From NCBI RefSeq assembly GCF_000759795.1, contig NZ_BBMZ01000002.1:1-64000 (forward strand): 64,000 nt of DNA, in the 5' to 3' direction. This stretch comes from Pseudescherichia vulneris NBRC 102420 (GTDB lineage Bacteria > Pseudomonadota > Gammaproteobacteria > Enterobacterales > Enterobacteriaceae). Under the pieces are notes generated by a model, which ran no database searches, had not been told where the DNA came from, and saw only the letters and a list, made by a program, of their open reading frames with translations. Shown here in pieces: positions 9,368-17,964 of this stretch; within the stretch, counting starts at the first letter, position 1; the number at the start of each line of letters is the position of its first letter. A program made the translations under genes and the position numbers.

Positions 9368-10210
9368 TTAAAGCCCCACTGCCCATTCTATTGGTATCGT
9401 AATATCAAATATTTTCTGCCATTTCTGTCCATCATATACTGCAGTCCACCCCTGATCATTTGGACCTTCATCCAAAAATTTAATTCGGTATTCAGGATCA
9501 TTTTTTAAATCGCCACCGATAGAGCTCAAACCAAAAACTTTAACATCAAGTTCGGTCAGGTCTGCTATTCTTCCCGCAACTAAAGGATATTCCTTTTCAA
9601 GATAGGCTATAGGCCCTTGTTCGAACTTGTCAGGATCGACACGATCCCAAGCAGCAACAACAACTGAAAGACGTGGGCGCCCGCCATCTTCGCGCCTAGC
9701 TAGAGAGTCTTCAAGAAAATGGATTAACTCGCACAACATAACTTGTGTAGGGAGCCCTTGGTCTTCCTCATTCCCCACCCTTTCAAGCATGTTCCTAGCT
9801 GTCACCCAATCTAATGGTCGAACGTCTTGATCAGAATCCACTCTGACAAAAAGCAACGCAGCGTCTGCTTGTTTTAGTTCATCCATCCAGTCTGAAGAAA
9901 TTTCGTTCTCAATAACAGCATTGCGCCAAAGTTCTCCAGAAATATCAGGCACAATGACCTTTGATCTAGGTCCATCTTTAGTTGCGGCAACGACAACTTC
10001 AAAGTTACGTCGTATGTCGCTTAGTTCAGTACGTGGTGCGAAACTTCCCTGGAAGATGTGGTCAGCGACAGATAGCACAAAAGCAATATCTGGAGGTTGT
10101 TCTGCAGCATGTAATGCTCCCTTCCCATGATCCAATGCAAGCCACAGGGGCCCGATATAATTGGTCTTCCCCGAGTCTGGACCACCAAGCAATACTATTG
10201 ATCGGCTCAT
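9368..10210 (-). CDS. Double-GTPase 1 (DO-GTPase1) of the conflict system
   Basis: A 280-residue TRAFAC-type GTPase. Visible nucleotide-binding motifs are Walker A GGPDSGKT (residues 9-16), switch II/Walker B VPDISGE with Asp89 and Gly92, an NKxD-like AWDRVD (187-192) and a possible G5 loop GLSSIGG (227-233). The protein starts almost at the P-loop, so there is no N-terminal extension. The ATG overlaps the upstream GTPase gene by four bases (ATGA), indicating translational coupling and probably a pairwise complex of the two GTPases. Soluble, no membrane segment. In known relatives this gene is always beside GAP1 and DO-GTPase2 partners. Target and trigger unknown. Confidence 0.82.
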   Translation of the reverse strand: MSRSIVLLGGPDSGKTNYIGPLWLALDHGKGALHAAEQPPDIAFVLSVADHIFQGSFAPRTELSDIRRNFEVVVAATKDGPRSKVIVPDISGELWRNAVIENEISSDWMDELKQADAALLFVRVDSDQDVRPLDWVTARNMLERVGNEEDQGLPTQVMLCELIHFLEDSLARREDGGRPRLSVVVAAWDRVDPDKFEQGPIAYLEKEYPLVAGRIADLTELDVKVFGLSSIGGDLKNDPEYRIKFLDEGPNDQGWTAVYDGQKWQKIFDITIPIEWAVGL

Positions 10211-11226
10211 ATGCTTCTCCGATAGTTCAGATATTCACGTTTACTAGTCCCCTGCTCAGATGATTTCCAAAATATCAACGGCCGAGGAGGAGTAGTAACA
10301 GTAATGTTAATCAATTCTGCAATACCAAACCCTGCGGGAACCGTTTCTAACTGATCTGAGAATGGAGCAACCTCAACTATCTCGGCATTCGCTCCACGCC
10401 GATTTAACTCGTGTTGCATACGAGAGGAGATGTTTTCATCAACAGTGTATGAATCACGATGGGTAACTACGATTAAGAGCCGGGGAATATTGCCGCCGAA
10501 CATTGTATGCAGTCGACCAGCAAGTTGTCCTAAACGAGCAATTGTGCCATGGCGCTTCTCTGGATCTTTGAGAGCACGGCCATCGATAACAATCCAGATA
10601 GTTTCCGCTGACTTTAGAAAATCTAGCCGTTCATATTGTGAATTAAAAATAAGGGCTTGTGTCCACTCACCAGGTATGTCGGGAAGGGCAAAATCTACCT
10701 TACGTCCATCGGATAATCTTTTTAGTTTAAGATGTAAAAAACCCGGACTGCGTTCATCTGTCAACTCCGTGTGAACCGTCATCTGCTCCGGAACCTGACC
10801 GTTATTCCATTCCCGAGCTCCTCGTGCAATCTCTTCAAAAGCCGTTAGGCTTCGACTATCAGCAAAGGACCAACCATCAAGTTTGGCATGTGATAGAAGA
10901 AGATAAAGGCTTGCTAAGCAGGCTGTTTTCCCCGATTCTGGATCTCCGAGAATACCTACGACATTTACATACCTTTTGCTCATTAAAGCATTGATATCAT
11001 CCAGTCCAAGAGATTGTTTTGAACCAAATGTGTGGGATTGGGTTGGTTCTGATAGGACTGGGACACCGAGCTGCTCGATTAAGTCATTATAATCTGAAGC
11101 CTCAAGCGGTGTTCCTTCATCATCTTCCAGTGGAAGTCGGTTTGAACAAGATGTAGGGACATTTCCGAGAGTACAGATTCCTGTTTCATCGAAGGTACAG
11201 CCTTCATGCCTACATGAGCCACTCAT
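10207..11226 (-). CDS. Double-GTPase 2 (DO-GTPase2) with N-terminal cysteine cluster
   Basis: A 339-residue GTPase of the TRAFAC clade. I choose ATG 11226 because it forms an ATGA overlap with the upstream stop; a longer start at 11292 would intrude 70 bases into the previous gene. Residues 5-27 hold Cys5, Cys10, Cys18 and Cys27 (CX4C-X7-C-X8-C), a likely zinc-binding knuckle. GTPase motifs: Walker A GDPESGKT (94-101), switch II LPDIPGE with Asp183 and Gly186, and THRD (255-258) in the NKxD position. Downstream it overlaps DO-GTPase1 by four bases. The two GTPases differ clearly in sequence, so they are not a recent duplication. Confidence 0.82.
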   Translation of the reverse strand: MSGSCRHEGCTFDETGICTLGNVPTSCSNRLPLEDDEGTPLEASDYNDLIEQLGVPVLSEPTQSHTFGSKQSLGLDDINALMSKRYVNVVGILGDPESGKTACLASLYLLLSHAKLDGWSFADSRSLTAFEEIARGAREWNNGQVPEQMTVHTELTDERSPGFLHLKLKRLSDGRKVDFALPDIPGEWTQALIFNSQYERLDFLKSAETIWIVIDGRALKDPEKRHGTIARLGQLAGRLHTMFGGNIPRLLIVVTHRDSYTVDENISSRMQHELNRRGANAEIVEVAPFSDQLETVPAGFGIAELINITVTTPPRPLIFWKSSEQGTSKREYLNYRRSI

Positions 11227-12248
11227 ATTGTTCCAGCTCCTTGTGACATCATTTTTGCAAATGTTGCTTCTAGCAGAGCTCTTTCCCCCCATTCAGAAAC
11301 TGAACGTTTTATAGACGAATTTATTTGATCTATCTCACCTGTAGTTAACGCATGAAGGAGAGGGAAAACAGTTGGATGGGCAAGTATATGTTCCGCGGTC
11401 AATGCTGCACTGAGTGTCGTTCGTTCATCGCCAATTACAGAGAGTAGTTCTTCTAGATCAAGTTCTGGATTCTGCTCCAATGTACGAAGAACAATCTCAC
11501 GATGCACCTCACAAGGCAAACGCCGAAGAATCTTGGCAGCTTCAATACCTGCCGTTACAATTCGCACTGGTTCGTCAATCTTTGATAGCTGCTTTTTAAG
11601 TAAACGGCTATGACCCAATTGTACCCACCACAAAAAATCGAGTTCCTCTCTATCCAAGACAGCGTTGCGACGTAATGCCTCTATGGTATCTTTGATTGCT
11701 TCAGGAAAATTATTCGTAACAATATCGTCCTCAACGGTTATATCCACTTCCGTTGGTTCAGGTACATGAATTCGCTCTCTTGCCTTTTCAGCTGAAACCG
11801 CGTAATAATTTGCGGCTTTATCTAAAATCTCTAAACGCAAAATTTCTCGACGCTCATCTGGTAATGCTGGCTGATAAGATAAAGCAGACCATAAAGAAGC
11901 AGCATAAATGGCTGGTATAGTCCATCCATTATTACCTACGGCACCACTTAGAATCGAAATCATCGCCATACCACAACAGACACCAACATCAAGAGGTCGT
12001 TCATCATAGAGGAAAGCAGGAGCCTTTTTCTGAATGCTGGCTTGGACTTGCTCACCCAACTCCTGTGAAGGGTCTCCGTTACCACCAAGTGCTCCAGCTA
12101 TATCAGCGGCAAGGGAGACTATACTTGCTACTTTATTCTGTTTACCCCAAAGGGTTGCTAAACTTTTAACGGCAGCCTTTCGTGATTCAACATCATTATC
12201 ACTAACAGCAACACCGCTGATTCGCATATGACGAGCTAAACTGTCCAT
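11223..12248 (-). CDS. All-helical GASH-type protein of the GTPase system
   Basis: A 341-residue protein that reads as alpha-helical throughout and matches the genomic slot and general pattern of the GTPase-associated system helical (GASH) family. A weakly hydrophobic stretch lies at about 90-120 (VGVCCGMAMISILSGAVG...), but it is not a clear membrane segment. Its ATG shares one base with the stop of the metallophosphoesterase gene (TAATG), and its stop overlaps the next GTPase start. No catalytic motif is visible, so it is probably an adaptor or scaffold. The GASH name is given from position and character and is less certain than the GTPase calls. Confidence 0.68.
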   Translation of the reverse strand: MDSLARHMRISGVAVSDNDVESRKAAVKSLATLWGKQNKVASIVSLAADIAGALGGNGDPSQELGEQVQASIQKKAPAFLYDERPLDVGVCCGMAMISILSGAVGNNGWTIPAIYAASLWSALSYQPALPDERREILRLEILDKAANYYAVSAEKARERIHVPEPTEVDITVEDDIVTNNFPEAIKDTIEALRRNAVLDREELDFLWWVQLGHSRLLKKQLSKIDEPVRIVTAGIEAAKILRRLPCEVHREIVLRTLEQNPELDLEELLSVIGDERTTLSAALTAEHILAHPTVFPLLHALTTGEIDQINSSIKRSVSEWGERALLEATFAKMMSQGAGTI

Positions 12249-13624
12249 TATTTCGCCTCTTCCTTACGGTCACTAATTAATTGATCAATCATGTTCTCAA
12301 TTCCTTCCAGTTTTCCTTCCCGAACGAGTAAATCCAACAATTTTCGCTCAATTCCTTGATTCATCCGTTCATTAAAATTCTCTGAGAGAGCCCCAAGTTC
12401 AACAAGAATTCGTAAACGCTCGCCTTCAAAAAGATCGCGGAAGAAACGAAGCCTGGCAATTTCATAGCTATCTGAAGCAGATACAGAAGGCATACATTTT
12501 TTGCCCTCTTTTGAAGACTCTGCCGGTGTTTTTTCTATCCCAGTGGCTAAAGGAGTCGTATTCTCGTCTTCTGTTAGTTTTGGTTGTATTGGTGAAGAGG
12601 GCAAAGATAACTGTGGGCGTGGAGCAACACGAAAATTCGGTGAGTTAAGACGATAATTAGGGTCCCTTCCACCTAAGCGCTTATCATCACTTTCAAAACA
12701 AGTACGATGCGGATTCCAGGCTCTAGGATGTATGGTTACCGATAGCCCATCGATTTCTTCATCCCAATCAAACTCAATGATGTTATAAGTAAAGGTGTAG
12801 ACGTCATCGGAATGATAAGGAACTGTTGCGCCAGCTGCGAGCATTAAAACATCACAACCTTGCTCAACACTATCCACAGACACTTTGGGATCATGCTCAT
12901 GTCCAGAAATGAATACACGAGCACGACTACGTATGTATTGACGAACTTGTTCCTGATCTTTGTACCAACTTAAGGGGTGATGAACAAGAATTACATTTTC
13001 AACACCATCATCGCGTGGAATAGTGAATTGCCGCGCTCCTATCATCAATTCCGGATCTTCATCGCGTTCTTCACCATGGCAAAGTAAAGATGAATTGAGC
13101 CTTATAAAACGAATAGAGCGACCTGGAGCTAAATTAACTTCCAGCTCAGAGGCAAATACTCCCTCATCATTGAGTGGGCAATTGTAGCCAAAGCTGAAGT
13201 TGCCATAGTCTTCGAATCGAGCAAAAAGAGCGGCGCGATCCACTGCATTGTTCATAATTCGTTCATATTCTTGGGGACCACCTTTACGGATATGGTCAAG
13301 AATAGCTTTTCCGGATAACGACAGCTTAGAACGATCAAGGTCATGGTTACCCGGTACCATTTGAACACAATGGATTTCTGCCCCTATGCTGGAAGCAAGT
13401 TCATCCAACCATTCCCCTGCAGAATCGTATTCAGCCTTTGTCCCCGAATGAGCAATGTCACCTGTAACCAAGATCCCATGTGCTACTCCATTGGCTAAAT
13501 TTGAAACTACATGTCGTGCATCAGAAATTAGTTGCTGCTTGACATCATCATGTATGTGGACGCGGTCATCACCTTTTTCTTGACCAAAGTGGATATCTGA
13601 TACATGAACAAATACTGCTGGCAT
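12248..13624 (-). CDS. Calcineurin-like metallophosphoesterase with C-terminal adaptor-like module
   Basis: A 458-residue protein with a complete two-metal phosphoesterase core: DIH (Asp10, His12), GDIAHSG (Asp56), GNHD (92-95), HH (215-216) and GHEH (241-244). Such cores hydrolyse phosphodiesters, including nucleic acids and nucleotides. A Pro/Ser/Thr-rich linker (about 335-385) leads to a charged helical C-terminal module (about 385-455). ATG 13624 is preferred over 13639 because a GGGGGT ribosome site lies five bases upstream and the protein then begins right at the first beta strand. First gene of the operon and the only obvious non-GTPase enzyme in it, hence the best candidate effector. 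Its substrate cannot be inferred. Confidence 0.85.
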   Translation of the reverse strand: MPAVFVHVSDIHFGQEKGDDRVHIHDDVKQQLISDARHVVSNLANGVAHGILVTGDIAHSGTKAEYDSAGEWLDELASSIGAEIHCVQMVPGNHDLDRSKLSLSGKAILDHIRKGGPQEYERIMNNAVDRAALFARFEDYGNFSFGYNCPLNDEGVFASELEVNLAPGRSIRFIRLNSSLLCHGEERDEDPELMIGARQFTIPRDDGVENVILVHHPLSWYKDQEQVRQYIRSRARVFISGHEHDPKVSVDSVEQGCDVLMLAAGATVPYHSDDVYTFTYNIIEFDWDEEIDGLSVTIHPRAWNPHRTCFESDDKRLGGRDPNYRLNSPNFRVAPRPQLSLPSSPIQPKLTEDENTTPLATGIEKTPAESSKEGKKCMPSVSASDSYEIARLRFFRDLFEGERLRILVELGALSENFNERMNQGIERKLLDLLVREGKLEGIENMIDQLISDRKEEAK

Positions 13625-13648
13625 TCTTACCCCCAACATTTCTCATTT

Positions 13649-13679
13649 TAGATACACAAAAAATCCATAAAAGTATCAA
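13649..13679 (-). promoter_or_regulatory. Possible promoter of the GTPase operon
   Basis: On the minus strand TTGATA (13679-13674) and TATCTA (13654-13649) resemble a sigma70 promoter, but the 19-base spacer is long. The rest of 13680-13954 shows no other site that I can name. Confidence 0.3.
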
Positions 13680-13954
13680 TCGCCTAACAAACAAAATACC
13701 ACTTTGTATTAGTTAATCCCACCGATATTCACGAGATTATACAATGACTTCGAATCTTTGTCCCTTAATCAAATATGGACTGTTCTCACAACTTGGACTG
13801 ACACCACACAAGGAGACGATCCGGCCCTATACCACTGTTCGGTCCAGAGGATAGCATTGTAAAAATCTTCAAATATATATCATTCAACTGCCCCCCTATT
13901 AATGGTAGAACCTAACAGTTCTGCCATTTTGTATGATTTTTCAAAGGAGTAGTG

Positions 13955-14816
13955 ATGAGCAATTCTGAAGGCCTGCAGTCGCTGCAGAAGTCACTTTCCA
14001 GGTTGCCTCAATGGGTGTCTGAAAGCATTCTGCACCAAGTAAGCCAGTTAACCACCTACGAGCCATTGATCGGAATTATGGGTAAGACCGGTGCGGGAAA
14101 GGGCAATCTGTGCAACGCCCTGTTTACCGGTGATAAATCACCGGTCAGTGATATGGCAGCCTGTACTCGAAAACCGCTGCTGTTTCGCCTACAGCTCGGC
14201 AAACGCTTTATGACAATTATGGACCTGCCTAGTGTTGGGGAGTCAGAAATGCGGGATGAGGAATATGCCACGCTGTAACGTGAACAACTTCCCCGGCTCG
14301 ATTTGGTATTGTGGCTGATTAAGGCCGATGACCGGGCACTGGCGATGGATGAACATTTTTATCATCAGGTGATTGGTGAGACGTATCGACATAAAGTGCT
14401 GTTTGTTATCTGCCAATCGGATAAGGTCGAACCCACCAGTGGTGGTGAAAAGCTATCTAAGAGCAGAAACAAAATATCAGTCGCAAATCTGTCTGCTGCA
14501 TGAGCTGTTTCAGCCGATAAACCCTGTCTGTGCAGTGTCAGTCCGTCTGCAGTGGGGACTACGGGTGATGGCAGAGCGTATGATTCGCTGCCTGCCGCGT
14601 GAGGCCAGTAGTCCCGTTGTGGTACAGCTCATTACGTCGCTTCGTACCAATGCCGTTAATAAAAAAGCCTGTGACGATTTTGGTGAAACGGTCGGCTCGG
14701 TGTTGGACACAGTATGTCCCATGCCCCTGATACCGTCCCCAATTCGGACAGCCATCCAGTCTGTACGCGACATCGTGGTATCGGTCGCTCGTGCTGTCTG
14801 GAATGTCTTCTTCTGA
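13955..14816 (+). pseudogene. yfjP: YfjP/YeeP-family GTPase, broken
   Basis: A relative of the prophage GTPase YfjP of CP4-57. ATG 13955 follows an AAAGGAG site. An in-frame TAA at 14276-14278 stops the frame after the switch region (DLPSVGE). The same frame continues to about 14460, where a frameshift moves the conserved C-terminus (SVARAVWNVFF at 14816) into another frame. The P-loop reads GKTGAGKGN, with Gly where family members have Ser/Thr, so the nucleotide site is also damaged. This gene belongs to the ordinary P4-like cargo and is unrelated to the GTPases of the minus-strand operon. Confidence 0.85.
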
Positions 14817-14844
14817 ATCGCTCCTTCTAACCCATTGTTTCCTC

Positions 14845-14876
14845 AGCCCTGTCGCGATTATGCGACAGGGCTTTTT
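14845..14876 (+). terminator. Rho-independent terminator
   Basis: AGCCCTGTCGC (14845-14855) pairs with GCGACAGGGCT (14862-14872), followed by TTTTTG. It separates the yfjP and yfjQ relics. Confidence 0.8.
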
Positions 14877-14908
14877 GTTTTTATTCTTCCATAATGAGAA
14901 GTCTGCTT

Positions 14909-15571
14909 ATGACCCGTCTGGCTTCGCGCTTTGGCGCAGCAAACCTTATTCGTCGTGACCGTCCGTTAACTCGTGAGGAGCTATTTCGCGTGGTACCCAG
15001 TGTTTTTAGCGAAGACAAACATGAATCCCGCAGCGAACGATATACATATATACCCACCATCTCACTTCTCGACAGCTTACAGCGGGAAGGCTTCCAGCCG
15101 TTCTTTGCCTGCCAGACCAGTGTTCGTGACCCTGAGCGTCGCGAGCATACAAAGCATATGTTACGTCTGCGTCGGGAGGGGCAAATTACAGGCAAACAAG
15201 TGCCGGAAATCATTTTGCTCAATTCCCATGATGGCACCAGCTCGTATCAGATGTTGCCGGGATTATTCCGTGCAGTGTGCCAGAACGGCCTCGTCTGCGG
15301 TGAGTCGTTTGGTGAGGTGCGGGTGCCGCACAAAGGTGATGTCGTGAGTCAGGTCGTTGAGGGGGCGCATGAAGTGCTGGGGATTTTTGACCGTGGGGAA
15401 GAGAAACGGGATGCCATGCAGTCGCTGATGCTGTCGCCACCTGCACAACAGGCGCTGGCACAGGCTGTACTGACGTACCGTTTCGGAGAGGACCACCAGC
15501 CGTTGACAGCACCTCAGATACTTTCCCCACGCCACTGGCAGGATGAGAGCAATGATCTGTGGACCACATAA
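14909..15571 (+). pseudogene. yfjQ: YfjQ-family (DUF932) protein, C-terminally truncated
   Basis: Clear relative of YfjQ/YafZ-type proteins of CP4 islands (RLASRFG...LIRRDRPLT, ...SRSERYTYIPTI..., LLNSHDGTSSYQMLPGLFRAVCQNGLVCGESFGEVRVPH). Family members have about 270 residues. Here the homology stops after NDLWT at 15569 and runs directly into integrase sequence starting at Lys codon 15570, giving a 220-residue product. The missing C-terminus and the abrupt junction show a deletion or recombination. Function of the family is unknown. The start at 14909 is chosen by alignment to MRLASRFG of the family. Confidence 0.8.
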
Positions 15572-16629
15572 ACCCAAAGAAGCGGACTACGTTCTCTATG
15601 ATGGTGATGGCCTTGAGCTACTCATCAAATCCAGCGGGAGTAAAATCTGGCAGTTTCGCTACATTCGCCCTGTCACCAAGAAACGTGCGAAGAAGAGCAT
15701 AGGCCCCTACCCGTCAGTTACGCTTGCCGATGCCAGAAACTATCGCGCAGAGTCTCGTTCTCTTCTGGCGAAACAAATCGACCCTCAGAAACATTAGCAA
15801 GAACAACTTCGCAGTTCGCTGGAAGCTAAAACCAATACTTTCCAATTCGTAGCTGAACGTGGTGGAATGTGAAGAAAGCCAGCGTGACAGAGGGCTATGC
15901 CGACTATATCTGGCGCTCTCTTGAAAGAGATATCTTTCCTGCAATTGGCGACGTTAGCGTTACAGATATTAAAGCTCACACACTGGTTCAGGCCGTGCAA
16001 CCGATTCAGGCCAGAGGAGCACCGGAAACCGTTCGTCGCCTGTGCCAACGCATTTATTAGGTCATGATCTATGCCTAAAACACAGGGCTGATTGATGCTG
16101 TTCCCAGCGTTAATATCTGTAAAGCCTTCGAGAAGCCTCAGAAAAAGAACATGCCCAGCATTCGACTGGATCAGCTACCTCAACTGATGCAGACAATGCG
16201 AACAGCCAGCATTTGCCTTTCCACACGCTGCCTGTTCATGTGGCAACTTCTTACTATTACCCGCCCTGCCGAAGCGGCTGAAGCTCGCTGGGAAGAGGTA
16301 GACATAGAAGCGCGAGAGTGGAAGATTCCTGCAGCACGCATGAAAATGAACCGCGACCATACTGTTCCATTGTCAGATGAAGCAATTGCGATACTGGAGA
16401 TGATGAAGCCATTAAGTGGAAATCAAGAATTTATCTTTCCCAGCCGCATCAAGCAAAACCAGCCGATGAACAGTCAAACCGTTAACGCATCGCTGAAACG
16501 CGCAGGTTTTGGTGGGGTGCTCGTTTCACACGGTTTGCGATCTATTGCCAGTACAGCTCTCAACGAGCAAGGTTTTCCGCCTAATGTTATTGAAGCGGCG
16601 TTAGCCCATGTGGATAAGAATGAGATTGG
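15570..16629 (+). pseudogene. P4/CP4-57-type integrase, right copy, multiply broken
   Basis: Second relic of the same integrase family. It starts abruptly at KPKEADY, lacking about 16 N-terminal residues. Lesions: TAG at 15795-15797, a one-base deletion before WWNVKKAS (about 15861), and stops near 16058 and 16075. The catalytic part is partly present: Arg in ITRPAEAAEARW, HGLR in VSHGLRSIAS, and the LAHVDKNEI segment, but the sequence then switches at 16627 into a Ner-like gene, so the tyrosine nucleophile is lost. Together with the left copy this suggests two tandem islands at ssrA, now decayed. Confidence 0.88.
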
Positions 16630-16815
16630 CATCCTGTCGACATCATCGTCGCCTTACACAATCACAGCACTAGTCTAGTGAAACTCTCGAGGAAGCGGGA
16701 CTGGCTTCGTCAACCTTGGCAAATGCCCTGACGCGCCCGTGGCCTAAAGGCAAACGGTTGATTGCCATCGCCATGGAGATCCATCTGTCAGAAACCTGCC
16801 GAGCCAATATCTCAA
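16627..16815 (+). pseudogene. Ner/Nlp-like DNA-binding protein fragment
   Basis: Conceptual reading WHPVDIIVALHNHSTSL (from 16627) continues after a frameshift near 16680 as EEAGLASSTLANALTRPWPKG, then shifts again near 16778 to a DPSV..LPSQY-like end. This is the pattern of Ner/Nlp (SfsB) winged-helix regulators. It is joined directly to the integrase relic. Two frameshifts rule out a product. I see nothing further in 16816-17205. Confidence 0.6.
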
Positions 16816-17205
16816 CACTGGAAATTAATGCGAACCAAAAAAACCGCTTCATCCTATATCAACAAATGGCAGCTCTGATACATAACGAACCATGCTGTGT
16901 ACCTATTCGCTACTCAGCCTAAGATGAGTATGGGCATAAAATTTCAAACTTACGCCGATTAGTAAGTAGCAGCATAGCAGGCTCTAAAACTAATGGAGCG
17001 GTGAATGGCTGCCGAAAAAGTGACAATAATATAGAAAAATAGCTAACATGAGATAAGCATAAGCGGTAACAATGGCATTGTTATAATGCTTAAAGAAATT
17101 CTGAATAGTTGGCTACGTTTCACAAATCGCATAGAGTTTGGTTAACCAATAAACCAAATTTCTATATTCTTAAGAAAATGCATGTTTATCATAGTGAGGT
17201 GCTGA

Positions 17206-17964
17206 ATGGGATTCACATACCCTGCCATCGCAGGCGCAATGAAAAATGATCAAAGAGCCTTTTCTGCGGCTCTTGCCTCATTGCAAGGGACGGCCTCAAA
17301 CTTTGCCACGCATTGTATCCAAGACTCCCGCGTCAGAGAGCAATATTTACGTGATATTCAAAAGATGTCTGCTGAGTTTGTCCATGCAGTTGAAAGCGGG
17401 AAGATGACGCCTCGAGAAGCAGCCTCTTTAGCCTCTCAAATGCGTAACGAAATACTGGATCTTTCACGATTAAGAAACAGCCCTGTCGGTAGGGCCTACG
17501 CGAAAAAACTAAAGCCGTCTGGACGCACCATGGCTGATTTAACCGAACATTACTCCACAAGAATGTTTCAACAATCTTTTGAGTCCCTTTCTGAAAGGCA
17601 ACAAGCCACAGTATTTAAGGAAATGATCCAGTCGGCTGGTCGTGACAGGGGCGCAGTATCAGGTATTGCAAAAACACTAGGTGTTGCAGGTAAGCGCGTT
17701 CTTTTTGTGTCTTTGGCTATCGCTGCATATGAAATTTATCAGGCAGAAGATAAAACTACCGAAACCCTGCATCAGGGCGCTATAGCTACTGCCGGTATTG
17801 CAGGAGGATGGGGAGCCGGTGCTGCGGTAGTAGCAACTGGCGTTTGTGCAGCAACAGCACCACTTTGTATTGGTGTGGCTGCAATTGTAGGTGGCATCTT
17901 GGCCTCGGCCGGAACAGACCTCCTGTTTGGAACCATGTATGTTTTACCGCAGGAGAGAAACTAA
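17206..17964 (+). CDS. Candidate membrane-active effector with glycine-rich hydrophobic C-terminus
   Basis: I do not recognise this 252-residue protein by name. The N-terminal 160 residues are soluble and helical. Residues 163-178 form a hydrophobic helix, and 191-242 form a long Ala/Gly-rich hydrophobic hairpin (AGIAGGWGAGAAVVATGV...GVAAIVGGILASAG), as in membrane-inserting toxins and glycine-zipper proteins. There is no signal peptide. ATG 17206 follows a GTGAGGTG site. Its stop overlaps the next start (TAATG), so the two genes are translationally coupled, like many toxin-immunity pairs. It is intact at the right end of a broken island. Toxin role is inferred from architecture only; a phage or plasmid membrane protein is an alternative. 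Confidence 0.5.
   Translation: MGFTYPAIAGAMKNDQRAFSAALASLQGTASNFATHCIQDSRVREQYLRDIQKMSAEFVHAVESGKMTPREAASLASQMRNEILDLSRLRNSPVGRAYAKKLKPSGRTMADLTEHYSTRMFQQSFESLSERQQATVFKEMIQSAGRDRGAVSGIAKTLGVAGKRVLFVSLAIAAYEIYQAEDKTTETLHQGAIATAGIAGGWGAGAAVVATGVCAATAPLCIGVAAIVGGILASAGTDLLFGTMYVLPQERN

Noticed and set aside
11226-11292. Longer N-terminus for double-GTPase 2
   Set aside because: The extra 22 codons lie inside the upstream gene in another frame; the ATGA overlap start fits the operon pattern.
13955-14816. YfjP relic as a sixth component of the GTPase conflict system
   Set aside because: It is on the other strand, carries a stop and a frameshift, has a damaged P-loop, and belongs to standard CP4-type cargo.
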